Shown here: positions 42,716-50,439 of the stretch, one piece after another
How positions within the stretch are numbered: position 1 is the first letter of the stretch
How the letters are laid out: each line of letters starts with the position of its first letter
NCBI GenBank assembly: GCA_963736505.1
Contig: CAVTOZ010000003.1
Span: 992,001-1,056,000 of the forward strand
DNA length: 64,000 bases
From: Solirubrobacter sp963736505
GTDB lineage: Bacteria; Actinomycetota; Thermoleophilia; Solirubrobacterales; Solirubrobacteraceae
Direction of reading: 5' to 3'
Notes under the pieces: model-generated
Told to the model about the DNA's origin: nothing
Databases searched by the model: none
What the model saw: the letters and a program-made list of their open reading frames with translations, nothing else
Position numbers and translations under genes: made by a program

Positions 42716-44155
42716 TCACCCGAGCGGGAGGACGGCGCGCACCAGAGTGCCCTCGCCGACCGGGCTGACGACGCTCAGCTCGCCGTCCGCGGCGCCCACG
42801 CGGTCCGCGAGGCCGCTGAGGCCCGATCCCGCGGACGGGTCCGCGCCTCCGCACCCGTCGTCGCGCACCTCGACGACGAGCGAGCCGTTGTCGCACGCGA
42901 GGCGGACGGTGGCGTGTGAGGCTCCCGCGTACTTCGCCACGTTCGTCAGCGCCTCGGAGACCGTGAAGTACGCCGTCGTCTCGCACCGCAGCGGGAGCCG
43001 GCCCTCCGGCACGTCGAGGATCTCGACCGGCACCGTCGCGCGCTGGGCCAGCGCGGCGACCGCGGGGCCGAGGCCGCGCTCCGACAGGACCGCGGGGTGG
43101 ATGCCGCGGGCGAGCTCGCGCAGCTCGGCGGAGGCCTCCTGCAGCTCGCGGCCCATGCGCTCGAGGAAGGGCGCCGCGGCGGACGGGTCCTTCTCGATCC
43201 GCCCGCGCGCGACGCGCACGTCGAGCGCCAGACTCACAAGCCGCTGCTGCGCGCCGTCGTGGAGGTCGCGCTCGATCTTGCGCCGCGCCGCGTCGGCGGC
43301 CTCGACGATGCGGGCGCGGGAGGCGCGCAGCTCCTCGGTGCGCGCCGCCTCGATCTCGCGCCGCAGCAGCGCCTCCTCGGCCGCGCGCCGCTCGGTGACG
43401 TCGAACAGCGCGCCGTCGAGCCACAGCCGCCCGCCCGGGCCGGGCACGAGCTGGCCGCGGTCGAGCAGCCAGCGGACCTCGCCGTCGGCGCGCGTGATCC
43501 GGTACTCGAGCGAGAACGGGCCGAAGCCGTCGCGGGCGCGGTCGATCGCCTCGAGCACGGCGTCGCGGTCGTCGCGGTGCACCAGGGACAGGATCGTGCG
43601 CTTCTGCGACGCGAGGAAGTTGCCCGCCGGATAGCCCGAGATGCGCTCGATCTCGTCGCTGATCAGCTCCAGCGTGTGGCCGGCGTGCCAGGCGGAGCGG
43701 TAGATCGCGCCCGGCACGTTGACCATCAGCGCGCGCAGCAGCGCGTCGTCGGAGCGGTTGCGCGCCGCGCGGAGCCCGGCGCGGGCGCGCACGATCAGCT
43801 CGGCGCGCTGGAACGGGCGGTCCAGGTAGTCGTCGGCGCCCGCGTCCAGAGCGGCGTCCGCCGCCCGGCCGCGCGCGTTGACGGTGATCACGAGCAGCCA
43901 CGCGTCGCCCAGCCGCGGATCCGCGCGCAGCGCGCGGCAGGCGGCCGGAGCGTCGAGCCCGCCCGGCTCGCGGTCGACGATCACGAGATCGGCCGGCTCC
44001 TCGTCCAGCGCCGCCAGCGCATCCTCGACGCGCCGCGCCCCGCGCGGGATGTGGCCCGCCGAGCGCAGCCAGGGATGAACCTCGGGCTCGATCGCGCCCA
44101 CGAGCAACACGACGGAGCGGCGGCGGCGTACGGGCTCCGACGGCGAGGACGGCAC
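42716..44155 (-). CDS. REC-PAS hybrid sensor histidine kinase (HisKA_3 type)
   Basis: 479 residues, cytosolic. Receiver-like domain at 10-130 (PADLVIVDREPGGLDAP as phosphoacceptor region, DAGADDYLDRPFQRAEL), PAS/PAC at about 150-265 (TLELISDEIERISGYPAGNF, SLEYRITRADGEVRWLLDRG), HisKA_3 with KIERDLHDGAQQRLVSLALD, and HATPase with CETTAYFTVSEALTNVAKYA, VVEVRDDGCGGAD and GSGLSGLADRVGAADG. GTG 44155 is leaderless, with CATAAT 7 nt upstream overlapping the stop of the VOC gene. No cognate DNA-binding regulator is adjacent. Confidence 0.88.
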   Translation of the reverse strand: MPSSPSEPVRRRRSVVLLVGAIEPEVHPWLRSAGHIPRGARRVEDALAALDEEPADLVIVDREPGGLDAPAACRALRADPRLGDAWLLVITVNARGRAADAALDAGADDYLDRPFQRAELIVRARAGLRAARNRSDDALLRALMVNVPGAIYRSAWHAGHTLELISDEIERISGYPAGNFLASQKRTILSLVHRDDRDAVLEAIDRARDGFGPFSLEYRITRADGEVRWLLDRGQLVPGPGGRLWLDGALFDVTERRAAEEALLRREIEAARTEELRASRARIVEAADAARRKIERDLHDGAQQRLVSLALDVRVARGRIEKDPSAAAPFLERMGRELQEASAELRELARGIHPAVLSERGLGPAVAALAQRATVPVEILDVPEGRLPLRCETTAYFTVSEALTNVAKYAGASHATVRLACDNGSLVVEVRDDGCGGADPSAGSGLSGLADRVGAADGELSVVSPVGEGTLVRAVLPLG

Positions 44156-44162
44156 GCCCTCG

Positions 44163-44168
44163 ATTATG
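44163..44168 (-). promoter_or_regulatory. -10 element (CATAAT), leaderless type
   Basis: On the minus strand CATAAT ends 7 nt before GTG 44155 and overlaps the stop codon of the upstream VOC gene, so the kinase may be transcribed on its own. Confidence 0.5.
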
Positions 44169-44736
44169 AGCGCAGCTCGCGGTCCCCGATCCCCACCGCG
44201 ACGACCCCGGGGGTCCCGTCGACGACCCGCACCGGCATATCCGCGCCGCTGAGCCAGTCGCGCAGCCGCGCGGCGTCGCCGGCGACCTCGAGCCACGCGA
44301 TGCCCTCACCGCCGCCCGAACCGGGGTCCGCGATCCCGTCGTCGCGCTCGATGAAGAACGGCAGGTAGGGCTCGAGCGCCGCCTCGTCGACGCCGGCCAG
44401 CCGCGCCGTCATCCCCTGGCGGCCGATCGTGATGATCGAGACGCCGAGGCGCGACGCGACCGCGTCCACGTCGTCGACCGCCGCCGCCCAGCCGAGCAGC
44501 CCGTCGCCGCGCTCGAGCCGCGACAGCAGCGCGCGTCCGAACCCGACGCCGATCGCCAGCTCGCGGTCGTGAACGGCGATCAGCTCGAGGAACCCGTTGC
44601 CCAGCGGGATGATCCGGTTGTGCGTGCCCATGCCGTCGTGGACGCCGCCGCCGGCGACCCGCAGCCCGAGCTCCTCCATCCGCGCGGCCGCCGCGTCGAG
44701 GTCCGACGTGGCGTACAGGACGTGGTCGATCCGCAC
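44164..44736 (-). CDS. VOC/glyoxalase-like domain protein
   Basis: 190 residues of the Glyoxalase_3 (VOC) type: RIDHVLYATSDLDAAAARM, GTHNRIIPLGNGFLELIAV and a second half ending in GTPGVVAVGIGDRELRS. The metal ligands His (RIDH) and Glu (FLEL) of the first module are present. The substrate is unknown. Start GTG 44736 has TAGGCT 6 nt upstream on the minus strand (44748-44743), so it is leaderless. Divergent from the MarR-GNAT gene and possibly controlled by the same operator. Confidence 0.8.
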   Translation of the reverse strand: MRIDHVLYATSDLDAAAARMEELGLRVAGGGVHDGMGTHNRIIPLGNGFLELIAVHDRELAIGVGFGRALLSRLERGDGLLGWAAAVDDVDAVASRLGVSIITIGRQGMTARLAGVDEAALEPYLPFFIERDDGIADPGSGGGEGIAWLEVAGDAARLRDWLSGADMPVRVVDGTPGVVAVGIGDRELRS

Positions 44737-44762
44737 ATTGACAGCCTAACCCAGCCGAGTAT

Positions 44763-44782
44763 TCTCTGACTCAGGTCAGAGA
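44763..44782. promoter_or_regulatory. operator of the MarR-GNAT gene
   Basis: TCTCTGAC (44763-44770), spacer TCAG, GTCAGAGA (44775-44782): perfect 8-bp inverted repeat, overlapping the -10 TATTCT (44760-44765) and ending one base before the ATG. The size and position are typical of MarR autoregulation. Confidence 0.7.
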
Positions 44783-44783
44783 A

Positions 44784-45623
44784 ATGTCGAACGAGATCGC
44801 ACAGGTGCGCAGCTTCAACCGCCTCGTGGCACGGCAGATCGGCGCGCTCGACGACCGCTATCTCGGCCACCGCCCGCTCGGCGAGTGCCGCGTGCTGTTC
44901 GAGGTCGGCGAGCGCGGCGCGACGCCGCGCGAGGTGCGCGTCCGGCTCGGGCTCGACTCCGGCTACCTGGCGCGGATGCTGCGCGCGCTGCAGCGCGACG
45001 GCCTGATCGCGTCCGCGCCGGACCCCGCCGACCGCCGCACGAAGCGGCTCACGCTCACGCCCGCGGGGCGCGCGGAGACGGCCGAGCTCGACCGCATCTC
45101 GGACGAGCTCGCGGGCTCGGTGCTCGCGCCGCTGACGCCCGAGCAGCGCGAGCGGCTGCTGCGAGCGCAGCGCGAGGTGCAGAAGCTGCTGGCGATCTCG
45201 ATGACCGAGATCACGCGCGAGGACCCCGCCTCGGCCGACGCGCGCTGGTGCCTGGAGCACTACTTCGCCGAGCTGGGCGAACGCTTCGGGCTCGATCCCG
45301 CCAAGACGCTCCCCTCGGACGGCGGGATCCTCCTGCTCGCCCGGCTCGGCGGCCAGCCGGCGGCATGCGGCGTGCTCAAGGACGCCGAGATCATGCGCAT
45401 GTGGGTCGACCGCCCGCACCGCGGCCTCGGTCTCGGCGTCCGCATCCTCGACGCGCTGGAGGCGGAGGCCGCCGCGAGGGGCCACGCCCGGGTCCGCCTC
45501 TACACCAACGGCTCGCTGAGCGAGGCGAAGGCGCTCTACCGCGCCCGCGGGTACGTCGAGATCCCCCGCTACAACGACGATCCTTACGCCCAGCACTGGT
45601 TCGAGAAGCGGCTCGGGGAATGA
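44784..45623 (+). CDS. MarR-family regulator fused to a GNAT acetyltransferase
   Basis: 279 residues. N-terminal winged helix (about 1-140): RVLFEVGERGATPREVRVRL, LDSGYLARMLRALQRDGLI, PADRRTKRLTLTPAG. C-terminal GNAT fold (about 150-279): VDRPHRGLGLGVRILDALEA (acetyl-CoA loop, RGLGLG) and YTNGSLSEAKALYRARGYVE. This fusion is common in actinobacteria, where acetylation and repression may be linked. ATG 44784 lies next to its operator; the -10 TATTCT leaves a leader of about 10 nt. The acetyl acceptor is unknown. Confidence 0.9.
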   Translation: MSNEIAQVRSFNRLVARQIGALDDRYLGHRPLGECRVLFEVGERGATPREVRVRLGLDSGYLARMLRALQRDGLIASAPDPADRRTKRLTLTPAGRAETAELDRISDELAGSVLAPLTPEQRERLLRAQREVQKLLAISMTEITREDPASADARWCLEHYFAELGERFGLDPAKTLPSDGGILLLARLGGQPAACGVLKDAEIMRMWVDRPHRGLGLGVRILDALEAEAAARGHARVRLYTNGSLSEAKALYRARGYVEIPRYNDDPYAQHWFEKRLGE

Positions 45624-45650
45624 TCCGCCGCTCCCGGCGTCTAGGGAGCT

Positions 45651-46460
45651 ATGCAGACCGACGTCGACTACGTGCTCGGCAGCGACCCCGCCGAGCTGGC
45701 CCGCCTCGACGCGCAGGCCACCCAGATCGCCCCCGCCACCCGGACCCTGCTCCGCGCCGCCGGGATCCGCCCCGGCATGCGCGTACTCGACCTCGGCACC
45801 GGCCTCGGCCACGTCGCGGGCGAGCTCGCCGAGCTCGTGGGCCCCAGCGGCGAGGTCGTCGGGATCGACGTGTCGGCGGACCATCTCGCGGCCGCCGAAG
45901 CGCGGCGCACGGCCGCCAACGTGCGCTTCGTCGAGGCCGACGTGCGCACGTACGCCGACGGCGAGTTCGACGCGGTCGTCGGCCGCCTGCTGCTCTTCCA
46001 TACCGCCGATCCGCTCGGCGTGTTGCGCCACCACGCCGAGGCGCTCACCTTCGGCGGCCGCATCGTCGCGCTCGACTACGACCTGGGCGCGTGCCGCACG
46101 GAGCCGGCGGTCGAGCTGGTGATGAGCCGGCACGCCTGGGTGGTCGAGGCGTTCCGCCGGGCCGGCGCGGACCCGCTGATCGGCTCCAAGCTCCCGCGGC
46201 TGCTGCGCGACGCAGGCCTCGACCAGATCACGTCGCTCGCGATGCAGCGCTACTACGCGCCCGGCGACCCCGACGGCGCCGGACAGCTCGCCGCTGTCGT
46301 CCGCAGCCTCGCGCCGCAGATCGTCGCGACCGGGATCGCGACCGCCGAGGAGCTCGACCTCGAGCACTACGGCGACCGTGTGATCCAGGTGCTGACCGAC
46401 GCCGACAGCGTGTTCCTCGCGCCCGCGCTCGTCGGCGCGTGGGGCGTCAGCGCACGCTGA
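45651..46460 (+). CDS. SAM-dependent class I methyltransferase
   Basis: 269 residues. The SAM motif is MRVLDLGTGLGHVAGELAE, motif post-I VVGIDVSADHL, and motif II DGEFDAVVGRLLLFHT. The C-terminal 110 residues contain YYAPGDPDGAGQLAAVVRSL. The overall layout is that of UbiE-like small-molecule methyltransferases; the acceptor is unknown. ATG 45651. Its last 14 bp overlap the convergent subtilase gene. Confidence 0.85.
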   Translation: MQTDVDYVLGSDPAELARLDAQATQIAPATRTLLRAAGIRPGMRVLDLGTGLGHVAGELAELVGPSGEVVGIDVSADHLAAAEARRTAANVRFVEADVRTYADGEFDAVVGRLLLFHTADPLGVLRHHAEALTFGGRIVALDYDLGACRTEPAVELVMSRHAWVVEAFRRAGADPLIGSKLPRLLRDAGLDQITSLAMQRYYAPGDPDGAGQLAAVVRSLAPQIVATGIATAEELDLEHYGDRVIQVLTDADSVFLAPALVGAWGVSAR

Positions 46461-48147
46461 ACGCGACCGCGCGGACCGCGCCCGCCGCGGATGCGGTGAG
46501 CGTGTAGCGGCCGCGCGCGAGCGTGCGGCCGCGCAGCCTGCGCGTGACGATGACCGTCGACGTCCCGGCGGCGGTCGCCTTCGTCCAGCCGGTCACCTGC
46601 CCGCTCGCGCAGCCGGTCCGGCCGTTCGTGCAGCGCCCCTTGCGCACCGAGAACGTGACCCGCGCGGCGGCCGACATCGTCACGGTCGCCTTCAGCCTGC
46701 CGGCACCGCGCAGGACGGTGCCGGAGAGGCGCAGCCCGCGCAGCGGCGCGGGGGCGGCGGTCGGCGCGGGCGTGACGACGGGCGCGGGCGCCGGCGGGGC
46801 CGGCGTCGCGGTCGGAGCGGGCGGCGGCTCCGGCGTGACGGTCGGTGAAGGCGTCGGGGTGGGCGTGGGCGTCGGCGACGGCGCCGGGTGCGCGAGCGCG
46901 TCGAGCGCCGACGCCGCGTTCAGCCGCCCACCGGTGACCGAGAGCCCCGCGAGGTCCGGCGGCGCGTCGACGGAGTGCATCAGCGCCGTCTTGATCTGGG
47001 CGGTCGTGGCGCCCGGGTCGGACGCGACGAGCAGCGCGGCGGTGCCGGCGACGTGCGGCGTCGCCATCGACGTGCCGTCCATCGCGGCGTAGCCGTTGCT
47101 CAGGTAGGTCGAGACGATCGACACGCCCGGCGCGAACAGGTCGACCGCGGTCGCGCTGGCGTTCGAGAAGCTCGCGGGCTCGTCCGCGTTGTCCGACGCG
47201 CCGACGCAGATCAGGTTGGCGGCCGTCGAGTTGCACGGCTGGAACTGCCCGGCGTCGGCGCCTTCGTTGCCCGCCGCCACCACGTAGAGCGTGTCCGGGT
47301 GCGCGAGCATCACGCTGGTCAGCGTCGGCGAGAAGCCGTCGCCGCCGAGCGACGCGTTGACCACGCGCACGCCGAGCGCGCCCGCGTAGTCGAAGGCCGC
47401 CGCGATCGTGCTCGTGCTCGCGGTCGTGTTCGGCGCGCCGAAGACCTTCACGGGGAGCACCTTCGCCTCGGGGGCGACGCCGATCACGCCGACGGCGTTG
47501 TCGCCGGCGGCGGCGATCGTCCCGGCGACGTGCGTCCCGTGCCCGCTGGCCTGCGTCTCGACCGTGTTGTCGCCGTTGACGAAGTCCCAGCCCTGCCAGT
47601 CGTCGATGTAGCCGTTGCCGTCGTCGTCGATCCCGTTGGTCTCGCGGCCGCCGCCCTGCTCGCCCGGGTTGCCGGTGAGCTGCCCGGCCAGGTCCGACTG
47701 CGTGGTCTCGATGCCGGTGTCGACCACGGCGACGGTCGCGCCCGCGCCCTTGGTCTGCGTCCACGCCTCCGGGGCGTCGATGTCGGCGTCCGGGGTCCCG
47801 ATGTCGCCGGCGAAGTCGGCCTGACCGGTGTTCTCGAGCCCCCACTCGTACCCGAACCACGTGTCGTTGGAGGCCGGCGCGAGCTGCCGGTCGGGCTCGG
47901 CGTAGACGACGTCGGGGTTCGCGTTGAGCGCGTCGACGGCGCCGGAGACGTCGGCGGCCGTCACCAGCTCGGTGTCGGACAGCTTCAGCGCGGCCTTGAA
48001 GTCGACGTCGGCGTCACGCCGCACCGCCAGGCGCTCGGCGCGGTCGAGCCCGGGCGCGCGCTTGACGATGATCGTCGCGGCGCCGGCCTGCGCGGGCAGC
48101 GCGGTGGCGGCGAGAGCGGCGATCAGGGCAGCGCGACGGAACCTCAC
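46447..48147 (-). CDS. secreted subtilisin-like serine protease (S8)
   Basis: 566 residues. Signal peptide (VRFRRAALIAALAATALPAQAGA), inhibitor-type propeptide (about 25-95, ending DVVYAEPDRQ), and an S8 catalytic domain with Asp in VAVVDTGIE, His in SGHGTHVAGTIAAAG, oxyanion Asn in VVAAGNEGAD and Ser in DGTSMATPHVAGTAALL. A Pro/Thr spacer and a C-terminal beta domain of about 100 residues follow (LRGLRLSGTVLRGAGRLKA, with a Cys pair in RKGRCTNGRTGCASG). GTG 48147. Likely an extracellular protease processing itself or surface proteins. Confidence 0.93.
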   Translation of the reverse strand: MRFRRAALIAALAATALPAQAGAATIIVKRAPGLDRAERLAVRRDADVDFKAALKLSDTELVTAADVSGAVDALNANPDVVYAEPDRQLAPASNDTWFGYEWGLENTGQADFAGDIGTPDADIDAPEAWTQTKGAGATVAVVDTGIETTQSDLAGQLTGNPGEQGGGRETNGIDDDGNGYIDDWQGWDFVNGDNTVETQASGHGTHVAGTIAAAGDNAVGVIGVAPEAKVLPVKVFGAPNTTASTSTIAAAFDYAGALGVRVVNASLGGDGFSPTLTSVMLAHPDTLYVVAAGNEGADAGQFQPCNSTAANLICVGASDNADEPASFSNASATAVDLFAPGVSIVSTYLSNGYAAMDGTSMATPHVAGTAALLVASDPGATTAQIKTALMHSVDAPPDLAGLSVTGGRLNAASALDALAHPAPSPTPTPTPTPSPTVTPEPPPAPTATPAPPAPAPVVTPAPTAAPAPLRGLRLSGTVLRGAGRLKATVTMSAAARVTFSVRKGRCTNGRTGCASGQVTGWTKATAAGTSTVIVTRRLRGRTLARGRYTLTASAAGAVRAVAFSVR

Positions 48148-48197
48148 ACCCTGGTTGTCGGCAGGGAGGCGCGCGCCCGCGAGGCACTGGACATCCG

Positions 48198-48569
48198 TCA
48201 GGCGCGTCGCCGCTGCGCCGAGCCCGCGGCGTCGCGCAATCCCGCGCCCACGGCCGCGCCGGCGACCGTGAGGCAGAACGCGATCCAGAGCCCGGATTCG
48301 TCGCGCGCGTCCGTCGTGAGCGCGAACAGCAGCGACAGCAGCAGCGGCCCGAGGATCGCGGCCGCGTAGCGCAGCGGCCGCGGCGCGGCGACCGCGACGC
48401 GCGCGCCGGCGAACCCCGCCACGACGCCGGCGACGGCGCACGCCAGCTCCCACGCCGTCGCGCGGCTGTCGACGGTGCCGGTTCCGGATGTGACCAGCGC
48501 GGCGCCCAGCGCGACGAGCACGAAGTAGACGGCGAGCGCGGTCAGCGCCCCGAGGCCCGCGCGGCGCAT
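48198..48569 (-). CDS. small four-helix membrane protein
   Basis: 123 residues with about four hydrophobic segments (LGALTALAVYFVLVALGAAL, WELACAVAGVVAGFAGARVA, YAAAILGPLLLSLLFALTT, LWIAFCLTVAGAAVGAGLR) and a basic C-terminus. No family is recognised. Its ATG (48569) is one base from the stop of the giant Flp-type pilin gene, so both are probably on one transcript and this protein might serve that pilin. Confidence 0.65.
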   Translation of the reverse strand: MRRAGLGALTALAVYFVLVALGAALVTSGTGTVDSRATAWELACAVAGVVAGFAGARVAVAAPRPLRYAAAILGPLLLSLLFALTTDARDESGLWIAFCLTVAGAAVGAGLRDAAGSAQRRRA

Positions 48570-48570
48570 G

Positions 48571-49881
48571 TCAGTCCTTCACCGCGTCTGAGCAGTCGTA
48601 CCAGTGCTGGAAGCCGCCGGGGCCCGGGTCGAACCAGGCGTCGCTGAGGTCCGCGTCGTGCGACGCGTACTTGGCCGAGAAGCCCAGCACCGAACCGTCG
48701 ACGTCGATCCCGGCCTCGGTCTGGTCGAGGTCGTAGACGCGCACGTTGGTCGGCGCGTCGACGTCGAAGCGGTGGGCGAGGTCGGTCGTCGCGGTCGCGA
48801 GGTCCACGGGCTGCCCGGTGACCGGGTCGCGTCCGTCGATGAACGCGCGCGCCGCCTCGAGGTTGGCCGGGTCGGTCAGATCCAGCGTGGACTGGAACTC
48901 GACCCGCTTGCCGGACTGCGAGTTGGCCGCCACGCTCGCGGACTCGATCCCCTTCAGCACGCCGCTCAGGCCGTCCTGGCCGCCGGAGAAGTCGACGCCG
49001 CCCGACACGTTGCCGACACCGAGGACGGTCATCGTCTTCTCCTTCCCGTTCTTGTCGTAGGTGATCCCGATCGTGATCGTTCCGTCGCCGCTCATCCCGA
49101 AGCCGCCGGCGAAGTCGATCCCGCCGCGCGCGTCCGCGTTGGCCTTGGCGCGCACGAAGTACGTCTTGTCGCCGTTGGCCCAGAACTGCGCGCCGACGCC
49201 GCCCTCGATGCCGCCGCCGGCCGACGCGTAGGCCCCGCCGGCCCCCGCCGACACGCTGCCGGACACACTGACGCCGCCGTAGATCGTGTCGGAGTCCTGC
49301 GCCGGCGGGTCGTAGTCGTCGGCGTGCTGGAAGAAGTCCGGGATCGGGTCGGCCTCGGCGACGACCTTGTCGACCATGTGGTCGATGAAGTCGTGCGCGT
49401 CGTCCTCGGAGCCGAACTTCCACGTGCGGCCGAACTCGCCGCGGCCGGTGACCGAGAACTCGCCCTTCGGCGAGGACGCCTGCACGTCGCCGTCGCCCGC
49501 CTTCACGCCGGGCGTGGAGAACTCCAGCCCGGCGCCCGCGTTGGCCTTCAGCGTCACCCACGTGGTGCCGTCGGCGGCGACGCGGTAGACGCCCTCGACG
49601 CCGCCCTCGAGCTTGAACACGAGCACCTTCACGGAGCCCTGGATCGACTTGTCCGAGCTGCGCGTGATGCACTGCGTCAGCGCCGGGGCGTCCGGGTTGC
49701 CGGCGGTCGCCTCGCAGTCGCTTCCCCCGGCGATCTTGCAGACGAGGATGCGCGCGTGGTACTCGATCCGCGGACCGAGGTCGGTGAGCGCGACGGCGGC
49801 GATGACGACGCAGACGATCAGCAGGCCGCCGAGGTACTCGGTGGCGGTCTGACCGGCCTCGGAGCGAAGGCGCTTGAGCAT
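48571..49881 (-). CDS. Flp-type pilin with a 380-residue extra domain (giant minor pilin)
   Basis: 436 residues. The first 50 are Flp-like: a short leader LKRLRSEAG, the cleavage motif G-QTATEYLG with Glu+5 and Tyr+6, and a hydrophobic helix (LLIVCVVIAAVALTDLG). After ARILVCKIAGGSDC comes a long Gly/Asp/Ser-rich, beta-type domain (GVEGVYRVAADGTTWVTLKA, VSVSGSVSAGAGGAYASAGG, TITIGITYDKNGKEKTMTV) ending in WYDCSDAVKD. Four Cys could form disulfides. It looks like a tip or adhesin subunit. The promoter has a TACGGT -10 with a GGGCCG box 31 nt upstream and GGGACCGGTCCC further up, shared with the distant tad locus. Confidence 0.82.
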   Translation of the reverse strand: MLKRLRSEAGQTATEYLGGLLIVCVVIAAVALTDLGPRIEYHARILVCKIAGGSDCEATAGNPDAPALTQCITRSSDKSIQGSVKVLVFKLEGGVEGVYRVAADGTTWVTLKANAGAGLEFSTPGVKAGDGDVQASSPKGEFSVTGRGEFGRTWKFGSEDDAHDFIDHMVDKVVAEADPIPDFFQHADDYDPPAQDSDTIYGGVSVSGSVSAGAGGAYASAGGGIEGGVGAQFWANGDKTYFVRAKANADARGGIDFAGGFGMSGDGTITIGITYDKNGKEKTMTVLGVGNVSGGVDFSGGQDGLSGVLKGIESASVAANSQSGKRVEFQSTLDLTDPANLEAARAFIDGRDPVTGQPVDLATATTDLAHRFDVDAPTNVRVYDLDQTEAGIDVDGSVLGFSAKYASHDADLSDAWFDPGPGGFQHWYDCSDAVKD

Positions 49882-49889
49882 CGCCGGTC

Positions 49890-49972
49890 ACCGTAAGCAC
49901 GCCGTTTGCAGGCCACGAGAGGCGCGCGGCCCAACTTCGACCGGGACCGGTCCCAAAAGAGATTGGGTCCCC
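49890..49972 (-). promoter_or_regulatory. predicted pilus-regulon promoter E (giant Flp pilin)
   Basis: Minus strand: GGGGACCCAA (from 49972), a perfect palindrome GGGACCGGTCCC (49943-49954), CGAAGTTGGGCC (49939-49928), with GGGCCG (49932-49927) 31 nt before the -10 TACGGT (49895-49890), 8 nt, ATG 49881. It lies between divergent genes, so a terminator role is excluded. Confidence 0.6.
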
Positions 49973-49995
49973 ACCCACCCCGCCGCGCGCCGCCG

Positions 49996-50001
49996 TACAC
50001 T
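49996..50001 (+). promoter_or_regulatory. -10 element (TACACT) of yqeY
   Basis: TACACT ends 9 nt before TTG 50011. GGAAGG lies in between and would be at or before the transcript start. Confidence 0.4.
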
Positions 50002-50010
50002 GGAAGGTGC

Positions 50011-50439
50011 TTGCTGATCGCCGATCGCATCAAGGCCGACGTGACCACTGCCATGAAGGCGGGGGAGCGCGACCGCGTCACGGCGCTCCGGCTGGTGCTC
50101 TCGGAGCTGCAGAAGGCGGCGAAGGACGGCGACGCGGACGAGCTGGCGGTGCTGCGGCGCGAGCGCAAGCGCCGCCGCGAGGCCGAGGAGGCCTACCGCG
50201 ACGCGGGCCGCGAGGACCTCGCGACCGGCGAGGCGTTCGAGGCGAAGGCGATCGAGGCGTACCTGCCGGCCGAGCTGTCAGACGAGGAGCTGTCGGCGCT
50301 GGTCGCCACCGCGGTGGCGGAGACCGGCGCGTCGTCGCCTCGTGACATGGGCAAGGTGATCAAGCACGTGATGGGAGCCGCCGGCGGCCGCGCCGACGGC
50401 AAGCGGGTCTCGACAAAGGTGAAGGAAGCGCTCAGCTAG
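50011..50439 (+). CDS. yqeY: GatB/YqeY-domain protein
   Basis: 142 residues. An all-helical YqeY domain related to the tail of the GatB amidotransferase: ADVTTAMKAGERDRVTALR, LRLVLSELQKAAKD, EAKAIEAYLPAELSDEEL, SPRDMGKVIKHVMGAAGGR and ADGKRVSTKVKEAL. The family may aid tRNA-dependent amidation or bind tRNA, but is not well characterised. Start TTG 50011 gives LIADRIKADV; no better start is present. Followed immediately by phoH. Confidence 0.9.
   Translation: MLIADRIKADVTTAMKAGERDRVTALRLVLSELQKAAKDGDADELAVLRRERKRRREAEEAYRDAGREDLATGEAFEAKAIEAYLPAELSDEELSALVATAVAETGASSPRDMGKVIKHVMGAAGGRADGKRVSTKVKEALS

Noticed and set aside
42282..43634. Plus-strand open frame over the repeat region and the kinase gene.
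   Set aside because: It translates repeat sequence and then the antisense of a well-supported histidine kinase; no ribosome binding site.
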